This document shows positions 20,104-28,795 of a DNA stretch of 64,000 nt, piece by piece. The stretch is from Arthrobacter sp. UKPF54-2 (GTDB taxonomy: Bacteria > Actinomycetota > Actinomycetes > Actinomycetales > Micrococcaceae). Where the stretch lies: contig NZ_CP040174.1 in assembly GCF_007858535.1 (NCBI RefSeq), positions 620,001 through 684,000 on the forward strand. Reading direction: 5' to 3'. The notes beneath the pieces were generated by a model. The model was not told where the DNA came from and did no database searches. It was given only the letters and a program-made list of their open reading frames with translations. Positions within the stretch are counted from its first letter, which is position 1, and every line of letters begins with the position of its first letter. A program made the translations under genes and the position numbers.

Positions 20104-20766
20104 GTGCGCAAGGTTTTTCAGGAAGAGCTCGCCCAGGTGGGCGAGCAGCTCGTCGAAATCTCGAAGCTGGTCAGCGAAGCCTTCGAGAAGGCCACGACGG
20201 CCTTCGAGGGCGCCGACATCGACCTGGCCGAGGACGTCATCGCGGCCGACGCCCGGATCGATTTCCTGCAGAACAGCCTCGACGAGCGTGCCATCGACAT
20301 CCTCGCCCTGCAGGGCCCCGTGGCCAGCGACCTGCGCATGATTGTGGGCTCCTTGCGGATGAGCGCCTCGCTGGAGCGGATGGGCGACCTCGCCCGGCAC
20401 CTCGCCCAGCTCGCCCGGCTCCGCTACCCGGCAAACGTTATCCCGGAGCCGCTGCAGGAGACCTTCAAGAACTTCGCCAAGTACGACCTCGAGATCGCCG
20501 AGAAGCTCACCGTGCTGCTGGAGACCCGCGACCTTGAGGTTGCCCGCGACATCCTCAAGGCCAACACCGCCGTCAACGACCTGCACCTGGGCGTCTTCAA
20601 GTCGATCGCGCGCAGCGACTGGACCGAATCCGCGGCCACCACCGTCGACGTCGCCCTGGCCAGCCGCTACTTCGAGCGTTTCGCCGACCACGGCGTCTCC
20701 GTCGCGCAGAAGGTCACCTACCTGGTCACCGGCGCCTGGCACCCGACCAGCATCGAACACAGCTGA
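20104..20766 (+). CDS. phoU: Phosphate-signalling protein PhoU
   Basis: A 220-residue cytoplasmic protein made of two three-helix bundles. It links the Pst phosphate transporter to the SenX3-type kinase and represses signalling when phosphate is plentiful. The metal-binding PhoU motifs are visible in each half: DLRMIVGSLRMSASLERMGDLA and VDVALASRYFERFADHGVSVA. The GTG start is supported by GAGGAAAGG upstream. Divergent from senX3-regX3 behind PHO-box repeats, and followed by a strong bidirectional terminator. Named phoU here; some actinobacteria use phoY. Confidence 0.93.
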   Translation: MRKVFQEELAQVGEQLVEISKLVSEAFEKATTAFEGADIDLAEDVIAADARIDFLQNSLDERAIDILALQGPVASDLRMIVGSLRMSASLERMGDLARHLAQLARLRYPANVIPEPLQETFKNFAKYDLEIAEKLTVLLETRDLEVARDILKANTAVNDLHLGVFKSIARSDWTESAATTVDVALASRYFERFADHGVSVAQKVTYLVTGAWHPTSIEHS

Positions 20767-20793
20767 CGCCTCGCCCGTCCCGCGGCAGACAGT

Positions 20794-20836
20794 ACGACGG
20801 CGGCCGGTCACCTTGGGGGTGACCGGCCGCCGTCGT
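20794..20836. terminator. Bidirectional terminator between phoU and gpmA
   Basis: A perfect 19-bp inverted repeat with a 5-base loop (20794-20812 with 20818-20836). It lies between the convergent ends of phoU and the phosphoglycerate mutase gene. Confidence 0.85.
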
Positions 20837-20858
20837 TGTCTCCGGGGTGCGGAAGGGG

Positions 20859-21605
20859 TTACTTCTTGCCCTGGTTCGCCACGGCCTTGATGGACTCGGC
20901 GGCGGCCTCGGGGTCGAGGTAGGTGCCGCCCGGGTTCAGCGGCTTGAAGTTCTCGTCCAGTTCGTAGACAAGCGGGATGCCGGTGGGAATGTTCAAGCCG
21001 GCGATGTCCTCGTCGCTGATGCCGTCAAGGTGCTTGACCAGCGCGCGCAGCGAGTTGCCGTGGGCCGTGACGAGCACGGTCTTGCCGGCTTTAAGGTCCG
21101 CCTTGATATCCGATTCCCAGTAGGGCAGCAGCCGGACCAGAACGTCCTTGAGGCACTCGGTGCGCGGCATCGCGTCGCCAAGGTCCTTGTAGCGGGGATC
21201 CCCCACCTGGGAGAACTCGGAGTCGTCCGCCAAGGGCGGCGGCGGGGTGTCGTAGGACCGGCGCCAGGTCATGAACTGCTCCTCGCCGTATTCGGCCAGG
21301 GTCTGGGCCTTGTCCTTACCCTGCAGCGCGCCGTAGTGGCGTTCGTTGAGGCGCCAGTCGCGCTTGACGTCGATCCAGCCGCGGTCCGCCTTCTCCAGCG
21401 CGAGGTTCGCGGTGTTGATGGCCCGCTTCAGGCGCGAGGTGTAGAGAATGTCCGGGAGGATGTTGTTCTCCACCAGCAGCTCGCCGCCGCGCACCGCCTC
21501 GGCCCGGCCCTGGTCGTTCAGGTCAACGTCCACCCAGCCGGTGAACAGGTTCTTGGCGTTCCATTCGCTGTGGCCGTGGCGCAGCAGAATCAGCTTGTAA
21601 GTCAT
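20859..21605 (-). CDS. gpmA: 2,3-bisphosphoglycerate-dependent phosphoglycerate mutase
   Basis: Interconverts 3- and 2-phosphoglycerate in glycolysis and gluconeogenesis (EC 5.4.2.11). A 248-residue protein with phospho-His in [10 protein letters not shown] (His10), ERHYGALQG, and the second catalytic His in [14 protein letters not shown] ([11 protein letters not shown]) is chosen because AGGA lies 8 bases upstream; an ATG three codons earlier is possible. Adjacent to the phoU/senX3/regX3 block as gpm1 is in mycobacteria. Confidence 0.94.
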   Translation of the reverse strand: MTYKLILLRHGHSEWNAKNLFTGWVDVDLNDQGRAEAVRGGELLVENNILPDILYTSRLKRAINTANLALEKADRGWIDVKRDWRLNERHYGALQGKDKAQTLAEYGEEQFMTWRRSYDTPPPPLADDSEFSQVGDPRYKDLGDAMPRTECLKDVLVRLLPYWESDIKADLKAGKTVLVTAHGNSLRALVKHLDGISDEDIAGLNIPTGIPLVYELDENFKPLNPGGTYLDPEAAAESIKAVANQGKK

Positions 21606-21690
21606 GCTTTTCATCCTAACCGAGCGCCCGCGCACCGTGCCGTGCGTTACAGGCCGTAGCCGACCCCGCCGTGGAGGATAGGGTTGGCAT

Positions 21691-22539
21691 GTGGTGCAGA
21701 AGGCTGAGCGGGTGGCGTCCCCCCGGAACCCGGGCGGCCCTGCGGGCGCATCCCGGGCCGGCCGTCCGGTGGGCAACGTGACCCGCGGAACCACCAACCC
21801 CAACCGGATGCGGCGGGTTGACCGCTGGCTGACCGGGCCGCAGGCGTGGCGGCTGCGGACCGCGGCGGTCCCGCTGGTGGTCGACCTTGGCTACGGCGCG
21901 TCCCCGGCCACCGCCGTCGAACTCTACGAACGCCTCGCCGCCGTCCGCGCCGATGTCCGCGTGGTCGGAATTGAGATCGAGCCGGAACGCGTCCGGCAGG
22001 CCAAGGCGCTGGAGCGTCCCGGGCTCAGCTTCCAGCTGGGCGGCTTCGAACTTCCGGTGCCGGGACGGCCGGTGCTGGTGCGGGCGTTTAATGTACTGCG
22101 GCAATACGAGGAGGCGGACGTCCCGGCGATCTGGCGGCTGGTGCAGGACCGGCTGGCTCCCGGGGGCCTGTTTGTCGACGGCACCTGCGACGAGATCGGA
22201 CGGCGGGTGACGTGGGTGGCGCTCGACGCCGACGGCCCCCTCAGTCTGGGGCTGTCCATGCGCTTCGGCGCCTTCGAGCTGCCCTCGGAGATCGCTGAAC
22301 GGCTGCCCAAGGCGCTGATCCACCGGAACGTGCCGGGCGAAAAGATCCACTTTTACCTACAGGCCCTGGACAAGGCCTGGCTGGAGGCGGCGCCGCTGGC
22401 GTCGTTCGGGAACCGGCAGCGCTGGACCGCGATGTGCCGTGCCATGCGCGACGGCGGCTGGCCGGTGCAGGACGGCCCGGCGCGGTGGCGCCTGGGCGAG
22501 CTCACCGTGGACTGGGAAGCGGTGGCGCCGGGGGTTTAG
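21691..22539 (+). CDS. Class I SAM-dependent methyltransferase
   Basis: A predicted methyltransferase with an SAM-binding first motif [20 protein letters not shown], an acidic second motif [11 protein letters not shown], and a Rossmann layout continuing to [14 protein letters not shown]. The substrate is unknown. Up to 282 residues can be read from the first GTG, but the first 29 are low-complexity, and a GTG at 21778 (starting [17 protein letters not shown], with GGTGGG upstream) may be the real start, giving 253 residues. Divergent from gpmA and convergent with the DUF2516 gene, only 11 bases apart. Confidence 0.78.
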   Translation: MVQKAERVASPRNPGGPAGASRAGRPVGNVTRGTTNPNRMRRVDRWLTGPQAWRLRTAAVPLVVDLGYGASPATAVELYERLAAVRADVRVVGIEIEPERVRQAKALERPGLSFQLGGFELPVPGRPVLVRAFNVLRQYEEADVPAIWRLVQDRLAPGGLFVDGTCDEIGRRVTWVALDADGPLSLGLSMRFGAFELPSEIAERLPKALIHRNVPGEKIHFYLQALDKAWLEAAPLASFGNRQRWTAMCRAMRDGGWPVQDGPARWRLGELTVDWEAVAPGV

Positions 22540-22550
22540 GTGGGTGGGGA

Positions 22551-22907
22551 CTACCAGGGGCCGTAGGGACCCATGTTCCTGCTGCCCCCGCGGCCTGCGT
22601 CCTTCACCGCGGGACGGACGTCGGCAAGGTAGACGGCCGCGGCCGTCACGGCGGCGAGCCCAAAGAGCCCCAGCGCGTTGACCGGGCTGCCGCCACGGTA
22701 GGTGACGACGGCAAGCACGCCGATGAGGAGTGCGCCGCCGGTGAGGGCGAGCCAGAAGGTTTTGGTGCGCTTGGACACCGCTTCGAAAGCGTTGGCTTTG
22801 TGGCGCAGGCAGTCGAGGAACGCCCAAATCTCAAGGCTGAGCGAGACGAGCAAAAGGACCGCGCTCACTCCGAAGTCGGCAAAGTCAATGAGATTTCTTC
22901 CGTCCAT
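22551..22907 (-). CDS. DUF2516-like membrane protein
   Basis: A 118-residue protein with three hydrophobic segments (about 10-33, 50-68 and 73-92) and a Gly/Arg-rich end. The conserved pattern FLDCLRHKANAFEAVSKRTKTFWL after the first membrane helix is what I associate with the actinobacterial DUF2516 family. Function unknown. Its ATG is about 10 bases after the stop of the upstream PLP enzyme on the same strand, so the two may be co-transcribed. Confidence 0.72.
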   Translation of the reverse strand: MDGRNLIDFADFGVSAVLLLVSLSLEIWAFLDCLRHKANAFEAVSKRTKTFWLALTGGALLIGVLAVVTYRGGSPVNALGLFGLAAVTAAAVYLADVRPAVKDAGRGGSRNMGPYGPW

Positions 22908-22916
22908 GCCCCCAGC

Positions 22917-24113
22917 CTAGCCGTCCAGTGTGGCCAAAGCCTGCTGCAAATCGGCCCACAGGTCCTCGACGTTCTCAATACCGACGCTCAGCCGGACCAG
23001 GTTGTCCGGAACACTGGCCGGCTCGGCCGTGTGCCGGCGGCGGCGCTCGATCAGGGATTCCACCCCGCCCAGCGAGGTGGCCGGCAGCCACAGGTCCAGG
23101 GCCCGGATCATCCGGTCGGCGGCGTCGGCCCCGCTGAGGCCGGCACCCTCCACGGGCGCCATTTCGATGCACAGCACGGAGCCGAAGCCCTTCATCTGCG
23201 CTTTGGCCCGTTCGTGGCCGGGGTCCGTGGGCAGTCCCGGGTAGCGGATGGCCCCGACCCGCGGGTGCGTGCTCAGCCGTTCGGCGAGCACCGTCGCGGA
23301 GGCCTGCGAGCGCTCGATCCGCAGGGCAAGGGTGCGCAGACCCCGCAGCGCCAGCCACGCCTCGAACGGGCCGGCGATCCCGCCGTGGATGGTGCGGTGG
23401 TGCAGCAGGCTCGCGTGCAGCCCGGCGTCGGAGGTCACTAGCGCGCCGAGGACGACGTCGGAATGCCCCGAGAGGTATTTGGTGACCGAGTGCAGGACGA
23501 CGTCGGAGCCGAGGGACAGCGGTTGCTGCACGAGCGGGGTGGAGAAGGTGTTGTCGGTGACCACCAGGGCGCCGGCCGCGTGCGCCGCGGCGGTGAGTGC
23601 CCGGATGTCCGCGACGCCGAGCATCGGGTTCGTGGGGCTCTCCAGCCACAGCATGCTGGCGGGCTTCCCGTTCGCGGGCGCCAGTTGCGCCAACACGGCG
23701 TCGGTGTCCGCAATGTCCACGGTGCGCAGCTCCAGCGCGCCCTTTTGCGCCAGTTCCGTCGCCATCACCAGCGAGCCGGCGTAGCTGTGGGACGGCATCA
23801 CCAGCACCCCCTGCGCCGGGACCAGGGACAGCGCCGAACTGACGGCGGCGAGGCCCGAGGCGTAGAGCAGGCCGGGCAGCTCCGCACCCTCAAGCTGCGC
23901 GAGGGCCTGCTCGAACGGGTCCCAGGTGGGATTGGAGTAGCGCCCGTAGCCGCGGTCGCCCGGGCCCAGCGGGCCGGTGCCGAAATAGGTGGAGGAGAGC
24001 ACGATCGGGGGGTTGACCGGGGCGTCGCGTTCGCGCGGCGGGCGGCCCGCAGCCACCACGAGCGTTTCGGCGGAGAGCGCGGCGGCCTGTTCTTCGGAGA
24101 GACTCATGGACAC
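22917..24113 (-). CDS. Cystathionine gamma-synthase/lyase-type PLP enzyme
   Basis: Cys/Met-metabolism family PLP enzyme, 398 residues. The PLP lysine is in HSVTKYLSGHSDV; the family features YGRYSNPTWDPFEQALAQLEG, YASGLAAVSS and WLESPTNPMLGV are present. The C-terminal substrate loop has ATSLGGVESLIERRRRH. The family covers cystathionine gamma-synthase, gamma-lyase, beta-lyase and related enzymes, and the precise reaction cannot be fixed here. A GTG start is annotated; an ATG two codons later (24107) is equally possible. Divergent from tmk. Confidence 0.86.
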   Translation of the reverse strand: MSMSLSEEQAAALSAETLVVAAGRPPRERDAPVNPPIVLSSTYFGTGPLGPGDRGYGRYSNPTWDPFEQALAQLEGAELPGLLYASGLAAVSSALSLVPAQGVLVMPSHSYAGSLVMATELAQKGALELRTVDIADTDAVLAQLAPANGKPASMLWLESPTNPMLGVADIRALTAAAHAAGALVVTDNTFSTPLVQQPLSLGSDVVLHSVTKYLSGHSDVVLGALVTSDAGLHASLLHHRTIHGGIAGPFEAWLALRGLRTLALRIERSQASATVLAERLSTHPRVGAIRYPGLPTDPGHERAKAQMKGFGSVLCIEMAPVEGAGLSGADAADRMIRALDLWLPATSLGGVESLIERRRRHTAEPASVPDNLVRLSVGIENVEDLWADLQQALATLDG

Positions 24114-24196
24114 AGGGTACTTCGGGGCCGCGCAGGGCCCGTAAGGCGTTACGCGCAGGCCACCATGGTGTCGGTGATTGTCGGTAGGCTAGAGCA

Positions 24197-24865
24197 GTGA
24201 CTACCCAGACTCCCGGCCCGTTCCCCGGACTGTTCATTGCCTTCGAAGGCGGCGACGGGGCAGGCAAGTCCACCCAGGCCGCTGAACTCGCCCGGGCCCT
24301 CGAGTCACGCGGGTTGACGGTGCTGCGGACCCGCGAACCGGGCGGCACACCGATCGGCGAGAAGCTCCGGTCCCTCGTGCTGGACCACGGCCACGGCCAC
24401 ATCGGCGCACGCACCGAGGCCCTGATCTTCGCAGCCTCCCGCGCCGCCCACGCCGCCCAGGTGATCCGCCCGGCACTGGAACGGGGCGAGGTGGTCCTCA
24501 CCGACCGGTACATTGACTCCTCGGTGGCCTACCAGGGGGCCGGCCGGAACCTCGGCACGGACGCGGTGCGCGAGGTCAACGACTGGGCCACCTCCGGCCT
24601 GCACCCGGACCTCACCGTGCTGCTCGACGTCGACCCTGCCGATGGCCGGCGGCGGCGGACCGCCGGGGACGCCCCGGAGGACCGGCTCGAATCCGAAGCC
24701 GACGAATTCCACGCCCGGATCCGCGCCGCGTTCCTGGCGCTGGCTGCGGCCCGGCCGGAGCACTACCTTGTCCTCGCGGCGCACCTGCCCGTGCCTGAGC
24801 TGGCCGCCCGGATCCTGGAGCGCGTGCAGGCCCTGCTCGCGCTCCGCCAGGGCAGTTCGGCATGA
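24197..24865 (+). CDS. tmk: Thymidylate kinase
   Basis: Phosphorylates dTMP to dTDP. A 222-residue P-loop kinase with GGDGAGKST (18-26), the dTMP-site DRYIDSSVAYQGAGR, and an Arg-rich LID region (DPADGRRRRTAG). GTG start right after a TAGGCT element that may be the -10. Its stop overlaps the holB start (ATGA), so the two replication-linked genes are translationally coupled. Confidence 0.94.
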   Translation: MTTQTPGPFPGLFIAFEGGDGAGKSTQAAELARALESRGLTVLRTREPGGTPIGEKLRSLVLDHGHGHIGARTEALIFAASRAAHAAQVIRPALERGEVVLTDRYIDSSVAYQGAGRNLGTDAVREVNDWATSGLHPDLTVLLDVDPADGRRRRTAGDAPEDRLESEADEFHARIRAAFLALAAARPEHYLVLAAHLPVPELAARILERVQALLALRQGSSA

Positions 24866-26004
24866 GTGTCTGGGACGACCTTCAGGGCCAGCCCGCCGTC
24901 GTCGCGCAGCTCCGGCAGGCCGCCGAGGGCGAGGGGCTGACCCACGCCTGGCTGTTCACGGGCCCACCGGGCTCCGGCAGGTCCAACGCCGCGAAGGCCT
25001 TCGCCGCGGCGCTGAACTGCGACCAAGAGGACGTGGCACAGCGCGGCTGCGGCGTGTGCCCGGCGTGCCAGACCATCGTGGGCGAGACGCACTCCGATGT
25101 GACGTTCGTGCGGACCGAGAAGGTCACCATCACCATCGACGAGGCCCGTGAGCTGGTCTCCAGCGCCGGCAACCGGCCCTCCTCCGCCCGCTGGCGCATC
25201 ATCGTCGTCGAGGACGCGGACCGGATGGCCGAACGCACCACCAACGTGCTGCTCAAGGCCATCGAGGAACCCACCCCGCGCACCATCTGGATGCTCTGCG
25301 CCCCCTCCCCCGCGGACGTGCTGGTGACCATCCGCTCCCGGTGCCGCCCGGTGGCGCTGCGGCTCCCGCCGGCCGCCGACGTCGCGGCCCTGCTGGTCAA
25401 GCGCGACGGCGTCGACCCGGACGTCGCCGAACGCGCCGCCCGGGCCGCGCAAAGCCATGTGGGCATCGCCCGCCGGCTGGCGCGGGACCCCGAGGCCCGG
25501 GAGCGCCGGCTCGAGACCGTACGGTTCCCGCTGCAGCTGCGGGGCATCACCGCGGCCGTCATGATGGCGGACAAGCTGGTCAAGATCGCCACCGAAGAAG
25601 CCAACAGCTCCAATGACGAGCGCGATGCCGCCGAGAAGGCCGCGCTGCTCGCCACGCTCGGCGCACCGGAAAGCGGTCCGCTGCCGCCGGCCATGCGCGG
25701 CCAGGTCAAACAGCTGGAGGATGACCAGAAGCGCCGCGCCAAGCGCTCCGTCACCGACTCGCTTGACCGCACCCTGACCGACCTGCTGTCCTTTTACCGG
25801 GATGTGCTGATCATCCAGATGGGGGACGCAGTTGAACTGGTCAATGTTGAGCTGAGGAACGAGCTGCAGGAATTTGCCGGCCGTTCCACGGCCGAAGTGA
25901 CCCTTGCCCGCATGGACGCCATCACCAAGGCCCGCCAACGGATCACCACCACCAACGTGGCCCCGCTGCTGGCGATTGAGTCCATGGCCGCCAGCCTGAT
26001 TTGA
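24862..26004 (+). CDS. holB: DNA polymerase III delta-prime subunit
   Basis: Clamp-loader subunit; AAA+ protein of 380 residues. The P-loop-like motif is GPPGSGRS (34-41), with Arg40 where an active Walker A has Lys; delta-prime subunits are known to be ATPase-inactive. The zinc module has Cys53, Cys63, Cys66 and Cys69 (CGVCPAC). The SRC motif is IRSRCRPV. The sensor region is TTNVLLKAIEEPTPRT. A C-terminal collar domain follows. Overlaps tmk by 4 bases, a common actinobacterial arrangement. Confidence 0.93.
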   Translation: MSVWDDLQGQPAVVAQLRQAAEGEGLTHAWLFTGPPGSGRSNAAKAFAAALNCDQEDVAQRGCGVCPACQTIVGETHSDVTFVRTEKVTITIDEARELVSSAGNRPSSARWRIIVVEDADRMAERTTNVLLKAIEEPTPRTIWMLCAPSPADVLVTIRSRCRPVALRLPPAADVAALLVKRDGVDPDVAERAARAAQSHVGIARRLARDPEARERRLETVRFPLQLRGITAAVMMADKLVKIATEEANSSNDERDAAEKAALLATLGAPESGPLPPAMRGQVKQLEDDQKRRAKRSVTDSLDRTLTDLLSFYRDVLIIQMGDAVELVNVELRNELQEFAGRSTAEVTLARMDAITKARQRITTTNVAPLLAIESMAASLI

Positions 26005-26064
26005 CCTGACACCAACGTTCGACCCGCCACGCTTCGACCAGTTCCACGTCCCAAGGAGAACCGC

Positions 26065-27648
26065 ATGACGCCAGCCCCACCACGGCCCGCAAGCCACCAA
26101 CCCGTGGGGCGCGGGGTGCGGGCGGCCGGCGCCCTGGCGCTGGGCCTGGTGCTGGCCCTGGTACTGTCGTCCTGCACCCTCTTCGGCTCCGGCGACGGCG
26201 GGTCCAAGAGCGTTCCGGCCACGGCCGACCCCTCGATCGCCGCCGCCGCCCCCGCCGAGCTAAGGAGCTTCTACTCCCAGCAACTCAGCTGGACGCGGTG
26301 CGAGGGCACGTTCCAGTGCGCCAAGGTCAAAGTGCCGCTGGACTACAGCAAGCCGGACGGCGACACGATCGAAATCGCCGCCATCAAGCTGGCCTCGAAG
26401 GGCGGCAGCAAGAAGGGCAGCCTGCTGGTCAACCCGGGCGGTCCGGGCGGCTCCGGTTACGACTTCGTCAAAGACGCGGGCTCCACCAACATATCCGAGA
26501 AAGTGCGTGCGAACTACGACGTCGTCGGTTTTGATCCCCGCGGCGTGAAGCGCTCGGCGCCCGTCACCTGCCTCACCGACCAGGAGCGCGACGCCTATCG
26601 CGCCAAGATCTACAAGCTGGACACCGACGCCGGGCTGGCCGAGACCCTCGCAGACAACAAGGCCATTGCCGCCAAGTGCGTCGAGAAGACCGGGCCGGTG
26701 CTGGCCCACGTCGACACCGTCAGCGCCGCCAAGGACATGGACGTGCTCCGCGGTGTCCTCAATGACAAGAAGCTCAACTACCTCGGATACTCCTACGGCA
26801 CCTTCCTCGGTTCCACCTACGCCTCCCTGTTCCCGGACAATGTGGGGCGGATGGTCCTGGACGGCGCGATGGACCCCTCGCTCAGTAACGAGGAACTGAC
26901 CGCTGCCCAGGCGAAGGCATTTGAAAAGGCCATCCGCGCCTACGTCACCCGCTGCCTGCAGGGCAGCGGCTGCCCGTTCAGCGGCACCCCTGACGACGCC
27001 GTCAAACAGATCCAGGACATCATCGCTGCCGTCGAGGCTAACCCGAAGCCTGCCAGGGACGGGCGGGTGGTCAACGCGTCCATGTTCGTCAGCGGCTTCA
27101 TCCTGCCGTTCTACAACGACGACAACTGGCCCGTGCTGACCCAGGCCCTGGACAGCGCAATGAAGGGAGACCTGTCTCCGATGCTCCGGCTCTCCGACTT
27201 CGGCGCGGACCGGGAGCCCAACGGGACCTACTCGTCGAACTCCACCTTCGCCTTCACCGCCATCAACTGCCTCGACTACCCGATGTCCTCCGACACGGCC
27301 GCGATGCGCGCCGAGGAGCAGCAGCTCCGCCAGCTCTCCCCCACCCTGGGCTATTACTTCGCCTACGGCGGCACAAGCTGCAAGGACTGGCCTTACAAGA
27401 ACGTGCGCACCCCGGCGCCGGTGGAGTACAAGGGCTCGACCGAGATCGTGGTGATCGGCACGACCGGGGATCCGGCAACGCCGGTCGAGTTGGCCAGCTC
27501 CCTGCGAAAGCAGCTGGGCACGGCCTCCCTGCTGACCTGGAAGGGCGAGGGCCACACCGCCTACGGACGGTCCAACAGCTGCATCGAGAACGCCGTGGAC
27601 GGCTACCTCGTGGACGGCAAGACCCCGGCGGACAACACCGTCTGCTGA
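26065..27648 (+). CDS. Lipoprotein alpha/beta hydrolase (tripeptidyl-aminopeptidase type)
   Basis: A 527-residue exported serine hydrolase. The N-terminal Ala/Leu-rich signal ends in lipobox LSSC, so it is predicted to be lipid-anchored outside the membrane. The oxyanion loop is LLVNPGGPGGSGYDFV; the nucleophile elbow is GYSYGTF with Ser243; the Asp lies in IGTTGDPATPVE; the His lies in GEGHTAYGRSNSC. The C-terminal TAP-like domain, with Cys pairs (CLQGSGC, SCKDW, SCIENAV), matches the Streptomyces tripeptidyl-aminopeptidase / mycobacterial CaeA group. ATG start with AAGGAG upstream. It may trim peptides or hydrolyse esters; substrate not determinable. Confidence 0.88.
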   Translation: MTPAPPRPASHQPVGRGVRAAGALALGLVLALVLSSCTLFGSGDGGSKSVPATADPSIAAAAPAELRSFYSQQLSWTRCEGTFQCAKVKVPLDYSKPDGDTIEIAAIKLASKGGSKKGSLLVNPGGPGGSGYDFVKDAGSTNISEKVRANYDVVGFDPRGVKRSAPVTCLTDQERDAYRAKIYKLDTDAGLAETLADNKAIAAKCVEKTGPVLAHVDTVSAAKDMDVLRGVLNDKKLNYLGYSYGTFLGSTYASLFPDNVGRMVLDGAMDPSLSNEELTAAQAKAFEKAIRAYVTRCLQGSGCPFSGTPDDAVKQIQDIIAAVEANPKPARDGRVVNASMFVSGFILPFYNDDNWPVLTQALDSAMKGDLSPMLRLSDFGADREPNGTYSSNSTFAFTAINCLDYPMSSDTAAMRAEEQQLRQLSPTLGYYFAYGGTSCKDWPYKNVRTPAPVEYKGSTEIVVIGTTGDPATPVELASSLRKQLGTASLLTWKGEGHTAYGRSNSCIENAVDGYLVDGKTPADNTVC

Positions 27649-27699
27649 GCCGTCGGCTCACCCGTCTGCCCACCCCCGGCATGCGCCGCGCGGCCCATT

Positions 27700-27729
27700 T
27701 TGACCCGGGCGCGGGGACTCCATTACAGT
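27700..27729 (+). promoter_or_regulatory. tRNA-Thr promoter
   Basis: TTGACC (27700-27705) and TACAGT (27724-27729) are 18 bases apart, placing a start about 40 bases before the tRNA. Confidence 0.6.
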
Positions 27730-27774
27730 TGTCTCTTGCATGATCCGCCCGGTTCGCCGGTGGTTCACGCGGCT

Positions 27775-27847
27775 GCTTCCTTAGCTCAGTCGGTAGAGCG
27801 TTTCACTCGTAATGAAAAGGTCATCAGTTCGATTCTGATAGGAAGCT
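27775..27847 (+). tRNA. tRNA-Thr (anticodon CGT)
   Basis: 73-base cloverleaf. Acceptor GCTTCCT pairs with AGGAAGC; D stem GCTC/GAGC; anticodon stem TTTCA/TGAAA around loop CTCGTAA with CGT at 27808-27810; T stem ATCAG/CTGAT around TTCGATT. The 3' CCA is not encoded. Reads ACG codons. Confidence 0.95.
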
Positions 27848-27854
27848 CGAGAAG

Positions 27855-27898
27855 AACCCCGTACTCCCGCTGATACAGCGGCGATGCGGGGTTTTTTG
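27855..27898 (+). terminator. tRNA-Thr terminator
   Basis: Outer stem AACCCCG/CGGGGTT with an inner CCGCTGATACAGCGG hairpin, followed by a T-run (TTTTTTG). Starts 8 bases after the tRNA. Confidence 0.9.
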
Positions 27899-27945
27899 TT
27901 AGCTGCGGCGAGGTCAGCCACGGGCACGCCTGGCGTGGGACGGGG

Positions 27946-28446
27946 CTACGGTGCCAGCAGCGCACAGATATCTGTTATGTGGCCTGGGCCGGTCATTCCC
28001 CCAGTCGGATATACCGGCCCGAATTGAGTCCACGTCACCTTACCCACCGAGAGAAAAATGCCCGGAGTGCCGTAACTGGCTTGCACCACCATCAAGTTTC
28101 TTCCGGTCGCCGTATAGACATAGTCAAAGGGTTCGAACTGCACCGCCGTCTTCCTGGACCCGTTGAGTGAGTAAGTGACACTCTTCGGAGCCGACGTCAA
28201 CGACGTCATAGTGATGCTGGACGCAACACCGGTTTCGGTCCACAGCATGTAGGGCTTCGAAACGTTAAAGTGATGAAGCTGGAGTATGAATTTGTAAGAG
28301 CCCGAGGACTGGACCTCGACCTGGAAACCGGGGCAGTCGAGAGTATCCGTCGACGTACCCTCGGGGATTGGCGGCGCGGCAGCGGCCGTGCCTGGGCCTG
28401 CAAAGAGTCCGAGTATGAGGGCGATGGGCAAGAGGGCACGTTTCAT
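27946..28446 (-). CDS. Orphan secreted protein
   Basis: A 166-residue protein with a clear Sec signal peptide (MKRALLPIALILGLFAG, cleavage after AAAA near residue 24). The mature part looks all-beta: alternating hydrophobic and polar residues, many Ser/Thr/Tyr. It has two cysteines, near the start (DTLDCPGFQVE) and the end (DICALLAP), likely a disulfide. No family recognised. ATG start with AAGGAG 8 bases upstream. The gene is visibly more A/T-rich, with less biased third positions than its neighbours. It sits alone just behind the tRNA-Thr terminator, so recent acquisition is possible, although no integrase or att repeat is visible. Confidence 0.75.
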   Translation of the reverse strand: MKRALLPIALILGLFAGPGTAAAAPPIPEGTSTDTLDCPGFQVEVQSSGSYKFILQLHHFNVSKPYMLWTETGVASSITMTSLTSAPKSVTYSLNGSRKTAVQFEPFDYVYTATGRNLMVVQASYGTPGIFLSVGKVTWTQFGPVYPTGGMTGPGHITDICALLAP

Positions 28447-28795
28447 GAGGTTGCTCCTTCGTTGATGGCGAAAAAGTCCCCCATGGGAACGGGAAAATCC
28501 TTGACAGATGTCCGCGCATCATAGGCCTGCGGCGCAGGGCCGGCAAGGGTGGGCGCTACCTGCCAGGGGAATCCTGCGGCAGGCAGACACGCCGTAGGAC
28601 CGGGGCTGAGGACGCGGGCCGCGAATTACGGCTACCTTACGGGGGCACTTCGACACGGACACGCCCTGGTCTGAGGGGGCATCGACCGGCAACCGGCTCA
28701 ATGACGCCCCGGACGGATGCTGGGACCAGGGCGGACCACCGGCCAGACAGATGGCTGCCCTTGTCAATCGCCGCCGCGTCCGCGACCCTTGGGAC
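28447..28795. other. Intergenic region upstream of MFS gene
   Basis: About 350 bases between the divergent orphan secreted protein and the MFS transporter. The part next to the secreted gene is A/T-richer and probably holds its promoter and 5' leader. The rest is G/C-rich with no convincing open frame, tRNA, terminator or strong promoter visible. An ATG at 28751 could lengthen the transporter by 15 residues into it. Confidence 0.5.

Noticed and set aside
24958..24990. Arg instead of Lys in the HolB P-loop considered as a damaged gene.
   Set aside because: Delta-prime subunits are known not to hydrolyse ATP; the zinc module and SRC motif are intact.
27600..28500. Genomic island or prophage at tRNA-Thr.
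   Set aside because: Only one compositionally odd gene; no integrase, no repeated tRNA 3' end and no phage genes.
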